Made by a program: the position numbers and the translations under genes. A stretch of 64,000 nt of DNA from Petrotoga mexicana DSM 14811 (GTDB lineage Bacteria > Thermotogota > Thermotogae > Petrotogales > Petrotogaceae): assembly GCF_002895565.1 (NCBI RefSeq), contig NZ_AZRN01000032.1, positions 62,001-126,000 of the forward strand, in the 5' to 3' direction. Each line of letters opens with the position of its first letter. The first letter of the stretch is position 1. The notes under the pieces are model-generated. The model worked only from the letters and a program-made list of their open reading frames with translations, was not told where the DNA came from and searched no databases. This document shows, piece after piece, positions 43,966 to 53,039 of this stretch.

Positions 43966-45011
43966 GCTTTCCCACCAACTTTTATTCTAGGGTCTAAGAA
44001 GCCGTATATCAAATCCAAAACGACGATACCAGAAATGTATATCAGCGTTGTTATAGAAAGGTTACCCAAAAGAACAGGGATATCGTTCATCTGAACCGCT
44101 GCCCAATAAAGGTTCCCCATTCCAGGCCAACTGAATATACCTTCAAACACAAGCGCACCAGAAAAAGAAGCTAACAACGATAAAAGTGACATAGTTAAAA
44201 TAGGAGGAGCAGAGGTTCTTAGAGCATGACCATACAAAACGGATCTTTCAGGAATACCTCTTGCCCTTGCGGACATTATGAAATCTTCTTGAAGATTTCC
44301 TAAAACTATATTTCTAGTTAAATATGCCCTTCCCCAAAAACCTATGAATACTAAAGTAATTACAGGTAAAGCCATATGGTATAAAGTATCAAGGAATCTT
44401 CCGAAAAAGGTTGTTGGAGGTGGGACACTGTTCATACCTCCTGATGGGAAAATGGGTATTGCAAATGCGAACAACATAATCATAACCATTCCAAACCACC
44501 AAGATGGCAGACCATATACCCCCATAGTGATTATAGAAGTGGTTTTATCCATTATCTTTCCAGCTTTTTGAGCCTTTTTTATACCCAACCATACACCTAT
44601 CAGAATATCTATAATTATGGCGGTAGTGAACAACATCAAGGTATTGGGAATTCTTTCTAAAACTATTTTAAGAACATCCGTTTCACCTTTAAAAGATCTC
44701 ATTACAGTTGAGTTCCCATAATTGAAAGTCAACGTATCGATAGCCCTCCAAAAAATTCTAGAAAGGATAGGGTCATCTAAGTGATACAATTGACGAAGCT
44801 CACTGATCCTTCTCTCTCTGTATTCTACCAAATATTCCGGATCCGTTCCTACCTGTGACATTTTCATCATTTCACCGTTTACTTGTTCGACTATTTGACT
44901 ATTTAACGTCTGATCCATTACCGTGTTAAATAAAGCTGAATATATGAAAATGATTACAACATAGATAACAACACCCATCAATATTCTTCGAACAGCATAT
45001 CTCCAATACAT
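43962..45011 (-). CDS. oppB: Oligopeptide permease OppB
   Basis: This permease of about 349 residues has a first helix with GVVIYVVIIFIYSALFN and a periplasmic helical insertion (YLVEYRERRISELRQLYHLD), usual for OppB, before five more helices. The EAA-like loop is SARARGIPERSVLYGHALRT. The ATG at 45011 has GAGGTGATT upstream. It is preceded by a hairpin that separates it from oppA. Confidence 0.94.
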   Translation of the reverse strand: MYWRYAVRRILMGVVIYVVIIFIYSALFNTVMDQTLNSQIVEQVNGEMMKMSQVGTDPEYLVEYRERRISELRQLYHLDDPILSRIFWRAIDTLTFNYGNSTVMRSFKGETDVLKIVLERIPNTLMLFTTAIIIDILIGVWLGIKKAQKAGKIMDKTTSIITMGVYGLPSWWFGMVMIMLFAFAIPIFPSGGMNSVPPPTTFFGRFLDTLYHMALPVITLVFIGFWGRAYLTRNIVLGNLQEDFIMSARARGIPERSVLYGHALRTSAPPILTMSLLSLLASFSGALVFEGIFSWPGMGNLYWAAVQMNDIPVLLGNLSITTLIYISGIVVLDLIYGFLDPRIKVGGKA

Positions 45012-45047
45012 ACGGTTAATCACCTCTGTATATAATTCAACTTTTCT

Positions 45048-45072
45048 AAAAATAGGCTCCCATAAGGGAGCC
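45048..45072 (-). terminator. Hairpin between oppA and oppB
   Basis: GGCTCCC-TTAT-GGGAGCC followed by TATTTTTAG on the minus strand. It probably lets only part of transcription into oppBCDF, as in other binding-protein operons. Confidence 0.75.
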
Positions 45073-45102
45073 CTTAAACTTTAAAAATGACTTTTTAGAA
45101 GG

Positions 45103-47610
45103 TTAATACACAACGATTGTTGTTGAATAAGTGGATGGAATTGCTCCTTCTGATCTTGCAGTTACTACAACCGCATAAGTACCAGGTTCTAATGTATTAA
45201 GCACGTCTCCAGGTATAGTTGCAACAAATGTTCCAGCTGTTTCTACTTCAGCCTTGAAAGTTTTTGGCCCTTCTGGTGTGATCAAAGAAACTTCCACGTC
45301 CCCTTGAGGAGCGGGGGAATATGTATCGTATGGGTAAAGAACCTCAGATACATAGATCGTAACTGGTAAGTCTAACCCTCTTATAGCAGCAAAAGCAAGA
45401 TTTATACTATCAACGTTCAGTCTGACGGTTTCAAAGTACTCATTCCAGTATCCGCGTTCGAATGGGTATCTCTCATCTCTAACAGCGGTTAATTCGACAA
45501 AACGTGCACTTGGATCATATTTTGTCATCTTGAAGGGACCATTCCCAATATAAGCATGATTGTATTCATTAACAAAATTAAGTGCAGTTTGATATCTTTC
45601 AACAGCCTCATCAGGTGTAATCATATCTTTAATGTAAATAGGTACGTACCTTTCATCTATCATCTTTTGTAGTTCCGCTTTAATATCGTTAACCGTTGCA
45701 GGCTCAAGTACATCCACTTCGTAGACGTTCCCACCTGCGGCTGTTGATGAGAACGTGTACTCTCTTCCTGATGCGCCTCCATGTTCAACCAATCTTGTTA
45801 AAGCTTCAACAATTTCCCAAGAAACACCTATTGGTTGTCCTGATTCAGAAACTGTCCAATCAGGGGCTCCCCAAGAAGCTAAGTACATATCATCAACTGG
45901 AAAGTTGTAATCAAACCATACGGTTATTGAACCATCTTTATTTACTTTTCTTGCAACCTCAACTTCTAATCCGGGCATTGCAGAAGCAGAGTAAGTTGCA
46001 TCGTACCTTGAGTCACCTTGTCCAGAATCAACTGAAAGGTCCCATGAATAGGATCGTTCATACATATAATCCACTAAGCTTTCAGAGAGCCCATGATTCC
46101 ACACACCGTATATTATGTCGTAAGTACAAACACTTATAGATGTAACGCCTGGTCCTACAGGTACCCATTTTTTACTGTCAGGATCAAATTTAATAGCATC
46201 CTCGGGGACCTTTATTAAACCAACCATTTCACCGTTTTCATCAATTTCAAATTTGGTGTCTAATGTATCCATCCTTGGAACAACTTTTGCAGGTGTAATA
46301 TCAGCTGAGGCTGGACTTTCAAACATACCGTAGTCGTACATATTGGAGGCAACGTTTATGGAATACACATCGTTGAATCCATCCGTTCCTACAGGGTCCC
46401 AAGCACCCATGAACAAAGATCCTTGGGCAGAGAATTGAGTGACCCTCAAAACTCGATCAACCGTATCAGCTGTTAAAATAGACCACTGATTCAATCCGTC
46501 TCCAAGTCCATAAACCATTCGTCTGTTGAATCGATCTTTGTTCGCAACATAGAAGTCTTCTTGGTAGGCCAGATATATTCTAACAGAATCTCTTATACCC
46601 AGTTCAGTTGCCCTCAGAATCATATCCCAATATTCTTCTTCTGTTGCAAAATTTCCTGAATAAACCTTTTGAGTTAGATCATCAATCTCATCTTGTTCAT
46701 AATTCCAAAATGTTGGCTCTTGACCTCCTGGCATATTAGCATACCAAGGTGCATACATTTGGGCAACAATATGGTGCCAGTACTTTCTCGTAGCACCCGC
46801 ACCCCAACCTTCTGTGTATATATGCCATTGTAGATCGGCGGGATCTGAGTAATAAGCGATATCCACTGCTGCATATCTGTCTAATTCTAATCTTTCAACC
46901 TTTATACCAGCTTTTTCAATTTGATCTGCTATGTATCTACCTGCTGGCAACCTTCCTGTAGGATCGTCTACACGAATTAAGAATTTCAACGTGACTGGTT
47001 GTCCATCGAAAGTCCACCATTGACCGTCTTTTACCAACCTTCCTTTATTTTCAGGCAAATTGGCAGCCTCATTCATAGCGTTCTCTATCATTTCAAAAGC
47101 TAGCTCTTGGTTACCTTCTGGTGTAAAACCCATATTTGCAGTTATATCAAGGTACGGTTGTGTACCCGGCTGTCCTGGGGTTGCCATCGTATACATTACT
47201 CCACCTGCACCTTGAAGAATCTCGTCGACTAAATACTGTCTATTAATTAGGAAGTTCATAGCAAACCTTACTTCTTGAATCGCCAACGGATTGAAATACT
47301 CCACACCGTCAACATTCACTGTATAGGGAGGCTCGTTTGGTATAGGATTGAGTAATAAAGACCAAGAACCTGATGGAATGTTGTAAATATCCAAGTTTTC
47401 AAGTACCGATTGAGGCAAAGAATTAATCACTGGAGCCCCAACACCGGTTAAAAAGACATCCACATTTCCAGCTGCGACATCTTGTATTGCGACATCTTGT
47501 TGCATTCTCACATCGAAATACACCTTATCCGGCATAGGTCCCTTTTCTGCTAAGGCAAAAGCAGAAATCAAAACAAAAGTAACCAACAAAAAAGTTGCTA
47601 CTTTCCTCAT
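45103..47610 (-). CDS. oppA: Large family-5 oligopeptide-binding protein OppA
   Basis: This protein has 835 residues; most family-5 binding proteins have 500-600. The signal peptide MRKVATFLLVTFVLISAFALA has no lipobox. Typical segments are VRFAMNFLINRQYLVDEIL and IADQIEKAGIKVERLELDRY, and late NEYNHAYIGNGPFKMTKYD. The last 85 or so residues (after LDLPVTIYVSEVL) look like an Ig-type strand domain, with GPKTFKAEVETAGTFVATIP. The first 44 codons are duplicated, nearly unchanged, at 48.9-49.05 kb on the other side of an IS110 remnant. Confidence 0.93.
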   Translation of the reverse strand: MRKVATFLLVTFVLISAFALAEKGPMPDKVYFDVRMQQDVAIQDVAAGNVDVFLTGVGAPVINSLPQSVLENLDIYNIPSGSWSLLLNPIPNEPPYTVNVDGVEYFNPLAIQEVRFAMNFLINRQYLVDEILQGAGGVMYTMATPGQPGTQPYLDITANMGFTPEGNQELAFEMIENAMNEAANLPENKGRLVKDGQWWTFDGQPVTLKFLIRVDDPTGRLPAGRYIADQIEKAGIKVERLELDRYAAVDIAYYSDPADLQWHIYTEGWGAGATRKYWHHIVAQMYAPWYANMPGGQEPTFWNYEQDEIDDLTQKVYSGNFATEEEYWDMILRATELGIRDSVRIYLAYQEDFYVANKDRFNRRMVYGLGDGLNQWSILTADTVDRVLRVTQFSAQGSLFMGAWDPVGTDGFNDVYSINVASNMYDYGMFESPASADITPAKVVPRMDTLDTKFEIDENGEMVGLIKVPEDAIKFDPDSKKWVPVGPGVTSISVCTYDIIYGVWNHGLSESLVDYMYERSYSWDLSVDSGQGDSRYDATYSASAMPGLEVEVARKVNKDGSITVWFDYNFPVDDMYLASWGAPDWTVSESGQPIGVSWEIVEALTRLVEHGGASGREYTFSSTAAGGNVYEVDVLEPATVNDIKAELQKMIDERYVPIYIKDMITPDEAVERYQTALNFVNEYNHAYIGNGPFKMTKYDPSARFVELTAVRDERYPFERGYWNEYFETVRLNVDSINLAFAAIRGLDLPVTIYVSEVLYPYDTYSPAPQGDVEVSLITPEGPKTFKAEVETAGTFVATIPGDVLNTLEPGTYAVVVTARSEGAIPSTYSTTIVVY

Positions 47611-47622
47611 AATACCCCTCCT
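47477..47622 (-). repeat. 146-bp duplication, copy in intact oppA
   Basis: This block, from the ribosome site through codon 44 of oppA, is repeated at 48914-49059 in the same orientation, offset 1437 bp, with two base differences (both synonymous) and no gaps. Confidence 0.95.
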
Positions 47623-47701
47623 CGTATAATATGTATAGTTATGAAACTTAAAAAATGGTATTAAAAATCTGTCTTTTGATCTTTTTTATTATTTCTTTTG
47701 T

Positions 47702-47936
47702 AAAGAGATGCCCTAATGCTAAAATAGTACCAGGATTATTAGCGACGGAAGATTCCTTCCCCCCCTGCAAGGCCTTTTGGCCGTTGCCTAAAAAGCTTGT
47801 TTCCTGACTTAGCAGTCAACTTGCTAACCGATTACTGCATCACCCTTGATTAGGCCATCAGCAAGGCTATTTTTCATTGGTGGATGCTCATAGAGCGCGA
47901 GGTTGCCTTTGGCTGCTAAGATTAGGGCATCTCTTT
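47702..47936 (+). ncRNA. Candidate IS110-type bridge RNA region
   Basis: This is a 235-bp non-coding stretch before the IS110 recombinase frame, closed by a perfect 16-bp inverted repeat (AAAGAGATGCCCTAAT at 47702-47717; its complement at 47921-47936). Inside are further hairpins: GCAAGGCC-TTTT-GGCC-GTTGC near 47767-47787 and TTAGCA/TGCTAA at 47809-47827. IS110-group elements carry a structured guide (bridge) RNA upstream of the transposase, which fits this position and size. The RNA ends and guide loops cannot be fixed by eye. Confidence 0.45.
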
Positions 47937-47977
47937 CTTTCATCCTTTATCTTTTTTCGAAAGGTGGTAAAATAACT

Positions 47978-48589
47978 ATGAATTACGACGTTTTATCTAC
48001 TTTGTTTGTCGGTATCGATGTGAGTTCTCTAACTAATACAGTTTGTGCAATTGATTTCCAAAACAATAAACTCCTTGATTTTGATACTAAAAATAACAGA
48101 ATAGGTGCTGAATACATTGCTGAGGCTATCTCCAATTGCCTTGTTTCTAACAACCTTGATTATGTCGTTATCGCTTTGGAAGCTACTTCTTTTTACAGTA
48201 CTCACATAGCCAATTTCCTGTCAACCAATAAGAAACTTTTGCCTTTTAAACCTCTTGTGTACCAGCTTAATCCAAAAACTACCGCCAATTACAAAAAGAC
48301 TTTTGTCGATATCGATAAAACAGATCATTTGGACGCTTACGTCATAGCCGATTTCGCTAGATGTGGCAAGATTTCTTCTTCCCCTTGGCGTGGTTCTCAG
48401 TTTTTGGCTTTACAAAGACTTACACGCCATAGGTTCCATTTAGTTCATACACTCGTTTCTGAAAAGAATTGGATGCTTTCCAACATTTATTTGAAATTCA
48501 GTGAATTGGCTGTGAATAATAGGGATAAGCCCTTTTCCGATATATATGGTGCTACATCTTGTGCTGCTTTGACTGAGTTCTATTCTTAA
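47978..48589 (+). pseudogene. IS110-family transposase, truncated
   Basis: About 203 codons from ATG 47978 (AAGGTGG upstream). The DEDD RuvC-like domain is complete: D in FVGIDVSSLT, E in VVIALEATSF, and the D pair in DIDKTDHLDAYVIADFA. The frame then stops after TSCAALTEFYS, where full-length IS110 proteins continue with about 200 residues including the catalytic Ser domain. The following 250 bp contain no recognisable remainder. The element is therefore inactive by itself. Confidence 0.85.
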
Positions 48590-48837
48590 CTTCTTTTCAA
48601 TCTCATGATAATTTGGCTAAACTCGTAGAACTGACTTGGAGAAAACGCTAATCAGGCAATTATTCCTTTTTTCTTTTTTTCAAGTCTATTTTGTGTTTTG
48701 CTGAAAGTATGGGGACTGTCAGTTACGCTAATTTTTAACAATTTTTTTGATTTTTACAACTTGACATATCACCGATTAGCTTTATCAAGTACCACATAAA
48801 CTATTTTCATGGTACAGCCTGAGAAAATTGCCAAATT
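48590..48837. other. Non-coding tail of the IS110 remnant
   Basis: AT-rich sequence with stop codons in all frames, T-runs, and no recognisable gene. It joins the broken transposase to the duplicated oppA start; the right end of the insertion sequence should lie here, but I cannot place it. Confidence 0.4.
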
Positions 48838-49047
48838 TTAACAGTATGGACATTCGCCAGTTAGTACTGAATTACCGCCCCAATGGCACAAAATATTAGA
48901 ATTATCAATCACCACATCTTGTATTGCGACATCTTGTTGCATTCTCACATCGAAATACACCTTATCCGGCATAGGTCCCTTTTCTGCTAAGGCAAAAGCA
49001 GAAATCAAAACAAATGTAACCAACAAAAAAGTCGCTACTTTCCTCAT
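48838..49047 (-). pseudogene. Truncated oppA start (relic)
   Basis: The first 44-45 codons are identical in protein sequence to the intact OppA at 47610, including the signal peptide and ribosome site. The frame then runs into unrelated sequence and stops after 25 more codons (ends GECPYC). The strongest promoter nearby lies before this copy and not before the intact gene. Confidence 0.85.
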
Positions 49048-49059
49048 AATACCCCTCCT
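48914..49059 (-). repeat. 146-bp duplication, second copy
   Basis: This matches 47477-47622, 144 of 146 bases by eye. The match ends just past the ribosome site; the upstream sequences differ. Confidence 0.95.
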
Positions 49060-49160
49060 TTGCGATTTGTAAATCATAATTGAAACCAACCTACCCACAA
49101 CAAAAACTTAAAATTACAATATATTATTACTACTTAACAATATTTTCAATCCCATAAACA

Positions 49161-49189
49161 ATTATAGTAAAGTTTACAGAGATTGTCAA
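49161..49189 (-). promoter_or_regulatory. Consensus promoter in front of the oppA relic
   Basis: On the minus strand, TTGACA (plus 49184-49189), a 17-bp spacer and TATAAT (plus 49161-49166) make a perfect sigma-A promoter. The transcript would enter the relic start at 49047 and could read on, antisense to the IS110 remnant, into intact oppA. Confidence 0.85.
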
Positions 49190-49313
49190 GTAGAAAAAAA
49201 CTAATTAACAGTAATCTAAGATGTTTATTGCCAATTATTCCTAAATAATGAAGAAAATTTCAATAATGCTAACTTTTTCGAATTTTTATGAAAAAAATTT
49301 CATTAATCGTTGT

Positions 49314-50549
49314 TCAGTAGTTCTTCTTATTTTTCCATAGATCTTTTAATCGTTCTTTTATACGCTTTTCAATGCCAATTTCCTTTGGCGTGTAAAATTG
49401 GGTATTTTCAAAACCTTCTGGCATGTAACTTTCTCTAACGAAACCTCCATAATCGTGAGGATACTTGTACCCCTCTCCAAAACCTTGTTTTTTCATTCTT
49501 TTGTTCAAAGGATTTATCAATTTAGGGGGTATCTCGAAATTATTTTGGCTTATAAACTCTTTGGCTTTAGCGTAGGCTAGGTATGCTGAATTAGATTTTG
49601 GTGATGAACATAGATAAATTGTAGCTACAGATAATGGAAGATAACATTCGGGGTAACCAACATGTTCAGTAGCTATCATCGCTGATACAGCGATATTTAA
49701 GGCGTTAGGATCAGCCAAACCAACATCTTCGGCAGATAAAATAACCATCCTTCTTGCAATATACATAGGGTCCTCGCCGCTTTCAAGCATATAAGCAAGG
49801 TACAACAATGCGGCGTCCACATCGCTACCCCTCATACTTTTTATATATGCAGAAATTAAGCTGTATTTTGCATTTTTATCGTAAGTTAGTCTATACCCGG
49901 TGAAATCTTTTAGAAATTCTAAATCAATTGAATTGATCCCAGCTTCATTTGCTGTTTCTATTAAATTCATTATCCTTCGAAGATCATTTCCAGCATATTC
50001 TATCAGTGCTTTGCGTGCCTCTTTTGTAATTTTCAAATCTTTGTAATAATCTTCTATTTGTTGGAATAATTTTTCATAATCGTCAACAGTTAGTCCTTTA
50101 GTTTTAAAAACTAATACCCTCGATAACAAAGCAGGATTTACACTAATAGCTGGATTTTCTGTGGTCGCCCCTATGAGAGTTAATTCGCCTGTTTCAACAC
50201 TTAAAAGTAAGGTGTCTTGTTCGGCTTTATTTAATCGATGTATTTCGTCAACAAATAATAATTTGGGTTTTGAAAAAAGATTATTCTTTTGCTCTATTAT
50301 GTCCTTAATTTTTTTCTTTCCTTCTATAGCCCCTGAAATAGAAAAAACATCGTAATAATCTTTTATTTCGTTTATTAAAGCCCTTACAATCGTAGACTTA
50401 CCGCTGCCAGGTTCACCATATATAATGAAAGATCTAACCTTTTTATTCTTTATCCAGGTTTTAAGTATTTCTTTCAACTTTTCGTTACCCAGTACCTCGT
50501 CAACCTTTTTTGGTCTAATTATCTCATAAAGAGGTTGTGTACCACTCAA
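49314..50549 (-). CDS. rarA: RarA/MgsA-type replication-associated AAA ATPase
   Basis: This 411-residue clamp-loader-like ATPase acts at stalled forks. The N-terminal LYEIIRPKKVDEVLG is typical, with Walker A GEPGSGKST (residues 45-53), Walker B LLFVDEIHRL, sensor GATTENPAISVNPALLSR, and the RarA-specific C-terminal half with YIKSMRGSDVDAALLYLA, MLESGEDPMYIARRM and YPHDYGGFV. The start is TTG 50549 inside the end of galE (26-bp overlap), with AAGGGGTGG upstream. Confidence 0.93.
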   Translation of the reverse strand: MSGTQPLYEIIRPKKVDEVLGNEKLKEILKTWIKNKKVRSFIIYGEPGSGKSTIVRALINEIKDYYDVFSISGAIEGKKKIKDIIEQKNNLFSKPKLLFVDEIHRLNKAEQDTLLLSVETGELTLIGATTENPAISVNPALLSRVLVFKTKGLTVDDYEKLFQQIEDYYKDLKITKEARKALIEYAGNDLRRIMNLIETANEAGINSIDLEFLKDFTGYRLTYDKNAKYSLISAYIKSMRGSDVDAALLYLAYMLESGEDPMYIARRMVILSAEDVGLADPNALNIAVSAMIATEHVGYPECYLPLSVATIYLCSSPKSNSAYLAYAKAKEFISQNNFEIPPKLINPLNKRMKKQGFGEGYKYPHDYGGFVRESYMPEGFENTQFYTPKEIGIEKRIKERLKDLWKNKKNY

Positions 50550-51465
50550 TGGTGTTTTCCACCCCTTTTTCTAAATCGTATTTAGGCTTCCATCCTAAAA
50601 TACTTTTTGCCTTAGCATTCGAAAGTAAGCTTATCTTCACATCCCCATCTCTTTCTGGCTTATAAACCGGGTCATTTTCATAGCCTGTTTTCCTTTTCAT
50701 CACTTCAAAAAGCTCGTTTACGGTGGTCTTTGTGTTGGTTGAAATATTTATCGTCTCTTTATCCGCTTTATTTATTGATAAAAAGTTGGCTTCAACGACA
50801 TCAAAAACATGTACAAAATCTCGTACCTGTTCTCCATCACCGTAAATAACTATCTCTTTTTTCTCAACCATATTTTGAGTGAAGATTGCCACTACCCCTG
50901 CTTCTCCCTTTGGGGTTTGTTTTGGGCCATATACGTTGGCATATCTCAATATGGTGTAATTCAGATCATATTGGAGTGAAAAAAACTCTATGTACTTTTC
51001 GCAAGCAAGTTTTGAAATAGCATAAGGGCTAATAGGATGTGGGCAGTAATCTTCTGAAGTGGGAATAGGAGCGTTATCACCGTAAATAGCCCCTCCTGTA
51101 GAAGAAAATACGAACTTTTTAATCCCGTACTTAACGGATAATTTCAATAAATTCAAAGTACCCATCACATTGATTTCGGCGTCCCAGTTTGGGTCTTTAA
51201 CAGAATCGGGAACAGAAATCTGTGCCGCTAAATGAAAAACATAATCAAACTTGTGTGTTTCAAATATTTTCTCCAAAACATTATAATCTCTAATATCTTG
51301 TTGGTAAAAAAGAGCCATAGGTGACAAGAATTCTACATTTCCTGTGGAAAGATTATCTATAACAACTACGGAATGGCCTTCTTTTATCAATCTATCAACT
51401 AAATTTGAACCTATGAAACCCGCACCCCCAGTAACGAGGATTCGATATTTGTTTTTATCAACCAT
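50524..51465 (-). CDS. galE: NAD-dependent sugar epimerase, GalE type
   Basis: This 313-residue extended SDR protein has the glycine motif GGAGFIGSNLVDRL, catalytic FSSTGGAIYGD and the YAISKLACEKY Tyr/Lys pair, then RYANVYGP and the GDGEQVRDFVHVFDV binding region. UDP-glucose/UDP-GlcNAc 4-epimerase is the most likely activity, feeding cell-surface polysaccharide with the genes at 6-9.7 kb and 61 kb. TTGGAGG precedes the ATG. Confidence 0.87.
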   Translation of the reverse strand: MVDKNKYRILVTGGAGFIGSNLVDRLIKEGHSVVVIDNLSTGNVEFLSPMALFYQQDIRDYNVLEKIFETHKFDYVFHLAAQISVPDSVKDPNWDAEINVMGTLNLLKLSVKYGIKKFVFSSTGGAIYGDNAPIPTSEDYCPHPISPYAISKLACEKYIEFFSLQYDLNYTILRYANVYGPKQTPKGEAGVVAIFTQNMVEKKEIVIYGDGEQVRDFVHVFDVVEANFLSINKADKETINISTNTKTTVNELFEVMKRKTGYENDPVYKPERDGDVKISLLSNAKAKSILGWKPKYDLEKGVENTIEWYTTSL

Positions 51466-51489
51466 ATTTTACCTCCAAAAGTGATGATG

Positions 51490-51610
51490 ATTTAGCGCCC
51501 TTTTACCCCGCTCCCCACCCATAAGGAAAAGATTAGAAGAGCTCCGCCCTTCGCTTTACACTCCTATTAATGGAAGGAGTTGAGAGCTTTACCCTTCGCT
51601 CTCCATACAA
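51490..51610 (-). repeat. Repeat cluster 4: inverted units upstream of galE
   Basis: A G-run unit lies on the minus strand at 51494-51520, with a decayed second unit near 51541-51605. Since galE is on the minus strand, the repeat is again sense to the adjacent gene and just ahead of its start. Confidence 0.85.
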
Positions 51611-51810
51611 GTTAAGGAGAGAAGAAGTTGATACTGTACCTTATATTATACTAATTATAACACTCTATAACCTCAAATGTATTTTTGAAATTTAAATAGA
51701 TTAGATTAAAAAAGCTTCTAACATATGCAACTTTTATGTTATAATTAATTTTAAGCCCTTTTGCTGTTCTATGCAAAAAAACTTTTATTAAGCAAAATAG
51801 GGAAAAATCC

Positions 51811-52006
51811 CTTTCCTTATGGGTGGGCTGCGGGGGTAGGGCGCTAATAAAGACCAAGCAAAGCTTACAAAATGACTTTGCAAACAACTAATTTACAAAA
51901 AATCTAGTTTCAAATGGGTCACAGGGCGAAGCCCTCCCCCCAGCTGGTTTAAGGACCGTAGGTCCTTTCTTAAAATGGGCGGGCTGCGGGGTGAAAGGGC
52001 GCTATC
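51811..52006 (+). repeat. Repeat cluster 5: full composite copy upstream of hflK
   Basis: Order: G-run unit (51821-51845), AAGC-AAA-GCTT (51856-51866), AT-rich spacer, AGGGC-GAA-GCCCT (51923-51935), AAGGACC-GTA-GGTCCTT (51951-51967), G-run unit (51977-52003). The rest of the 578-bp gap (51611-51810) is AT-rich with TATAAT-like boxes and no gene. Confidence 0.9.
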
Positions 52007-52043
52007 GCTTAGTATTTCATACTTTTAAAAGAGGTGAGTAATT

Positions 52044-53039
52044 TTGGCTGAATATGAAATCTTCAATCCCAACGAAGAATTTGACGATGAGGGTAACAAT
52101 CATGAAGGTCATAGATGGCGCAATATAATTATTATTGCTGTTATTATTGCGATTGGTGTTTACCTTTTAACCGGTGTTTATCAGGTAGGACCTTCTGAAG
52201 TAGCATTAGTTAAGACATTCGGTGAATACAAATCCACCGCAGGACCAGGCTTACACGTTCATCTACCCTACCCTGTTCAATCCCATGTTATAGTCGATGT
52301 AAGAACAATAAATAAGGTTGAACTAGGTTTTAGAACTACCAGCACTGGAAGAACCCCCACATACAGTTCATACACTGATGAAGCAGAAATGATCACTGGA
52401 GATCAAAATATAATTAGTATAGAAGCGGTGGTTCAGTATAGGGTAAATGACCCAGTAGCGTATGCCTTCAATGTAATTCAAGGGTACGACTTAGTTAAAT
52501 CGACCTCTGAAAGCGTACTTAGAGAACGTGTTGCTCTGTCAGAGTTAGAAAACGTCTTGACTACAGAGAGAGATCAAATTGCCATGGAAACAGCTGAAAG
52601 AGTTCAGTCCATACTAGACAGTTACAACTCTGGTATTCTAATACAAAACGTTTATCTCCAAGCAGTAACACCACCAGAACCTGTGGTTCCAGCTTTCGAT
52701 GATGTGAACAACGCACGTCAAGACCAACAAACAGCAATAAACGAAGCACAAAGGTACGGCAATGACATTATTCCAAGAGCTGAAGGAGAAGCTCAAAGAA
52801 TCTTAAACGACGCGCAAGCTTATGCCTATGAACAAGTTGCCAAGGCAACAGGAGAAGCAGAAAGATTCAAAGCTTTACTGGAAGAATACCAAAACTCCGA
52901 AGACATTACAAGAAAAAGATTAATATTAGACTCTGTACAACAAATGATTAAAAATTCAAAGATACAAGTAGTCTCAGAAAAAGGAGACACCTTGAACTTT
53001 TTGGATTTAAGTGAATTTATTGGTGGTGATGCACAATGA
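52044..53039 (+). CDS. hflK: Membrane protease modulator HflK
   Basis: This 331-residue SPFH/band-7 protein has an N-terminal cytoplasmic tail, one membrane helix (IIIIAVIIAIGVYLLTGVYQ) and the band-7 domain starting VGPSEVALVKTFGEYK. GLHVHLPYPVQSHVIVDVR and YLQAVTPPEPVVPAFDDVNNA are HflK hallmarks. A C-terminal coiled coil follows. With HflC it forms a cage around FtsH. The start is TTG with GAGGTGAGT upstream. It overlaps hflC by 4 bp. Confidence 0.94.
   Translation: MAEYEIFNPNEEFDDEGNNHEGHRWRNIIIIAVIIAIGVYLLTGVYQVGPSEVALVKTFGEYKSTAGPGLHVHLPYPVQSHVIVDVRTINKVELGFRTTSTGRTPTYSSYTDEAEMITGDQNIISIEAVVQYRVNDPVAYAFNVIQGYDLVKSTSESVLRERVALSELENVLTTERDQIAMETAERVQSILDSYNSGILIQNVYLQAVTPPEPVVPAFDDVNNARQDQQTAINEAQRYGNDIIPRAEGEAQRILNDAQAYAYEQVAKATGEAERFKALLEEYQNSEDITRKRLILDSVQQMIKNSKIQVVSEKGDTLNFLDLSEFIGGDAQ

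Noticed and set aside
49048-49313. Possible small gene between the oppA relic and rarA
   Set aside because: AT-rich with stops in all frames; contains only the minus-strand promoter and leader.
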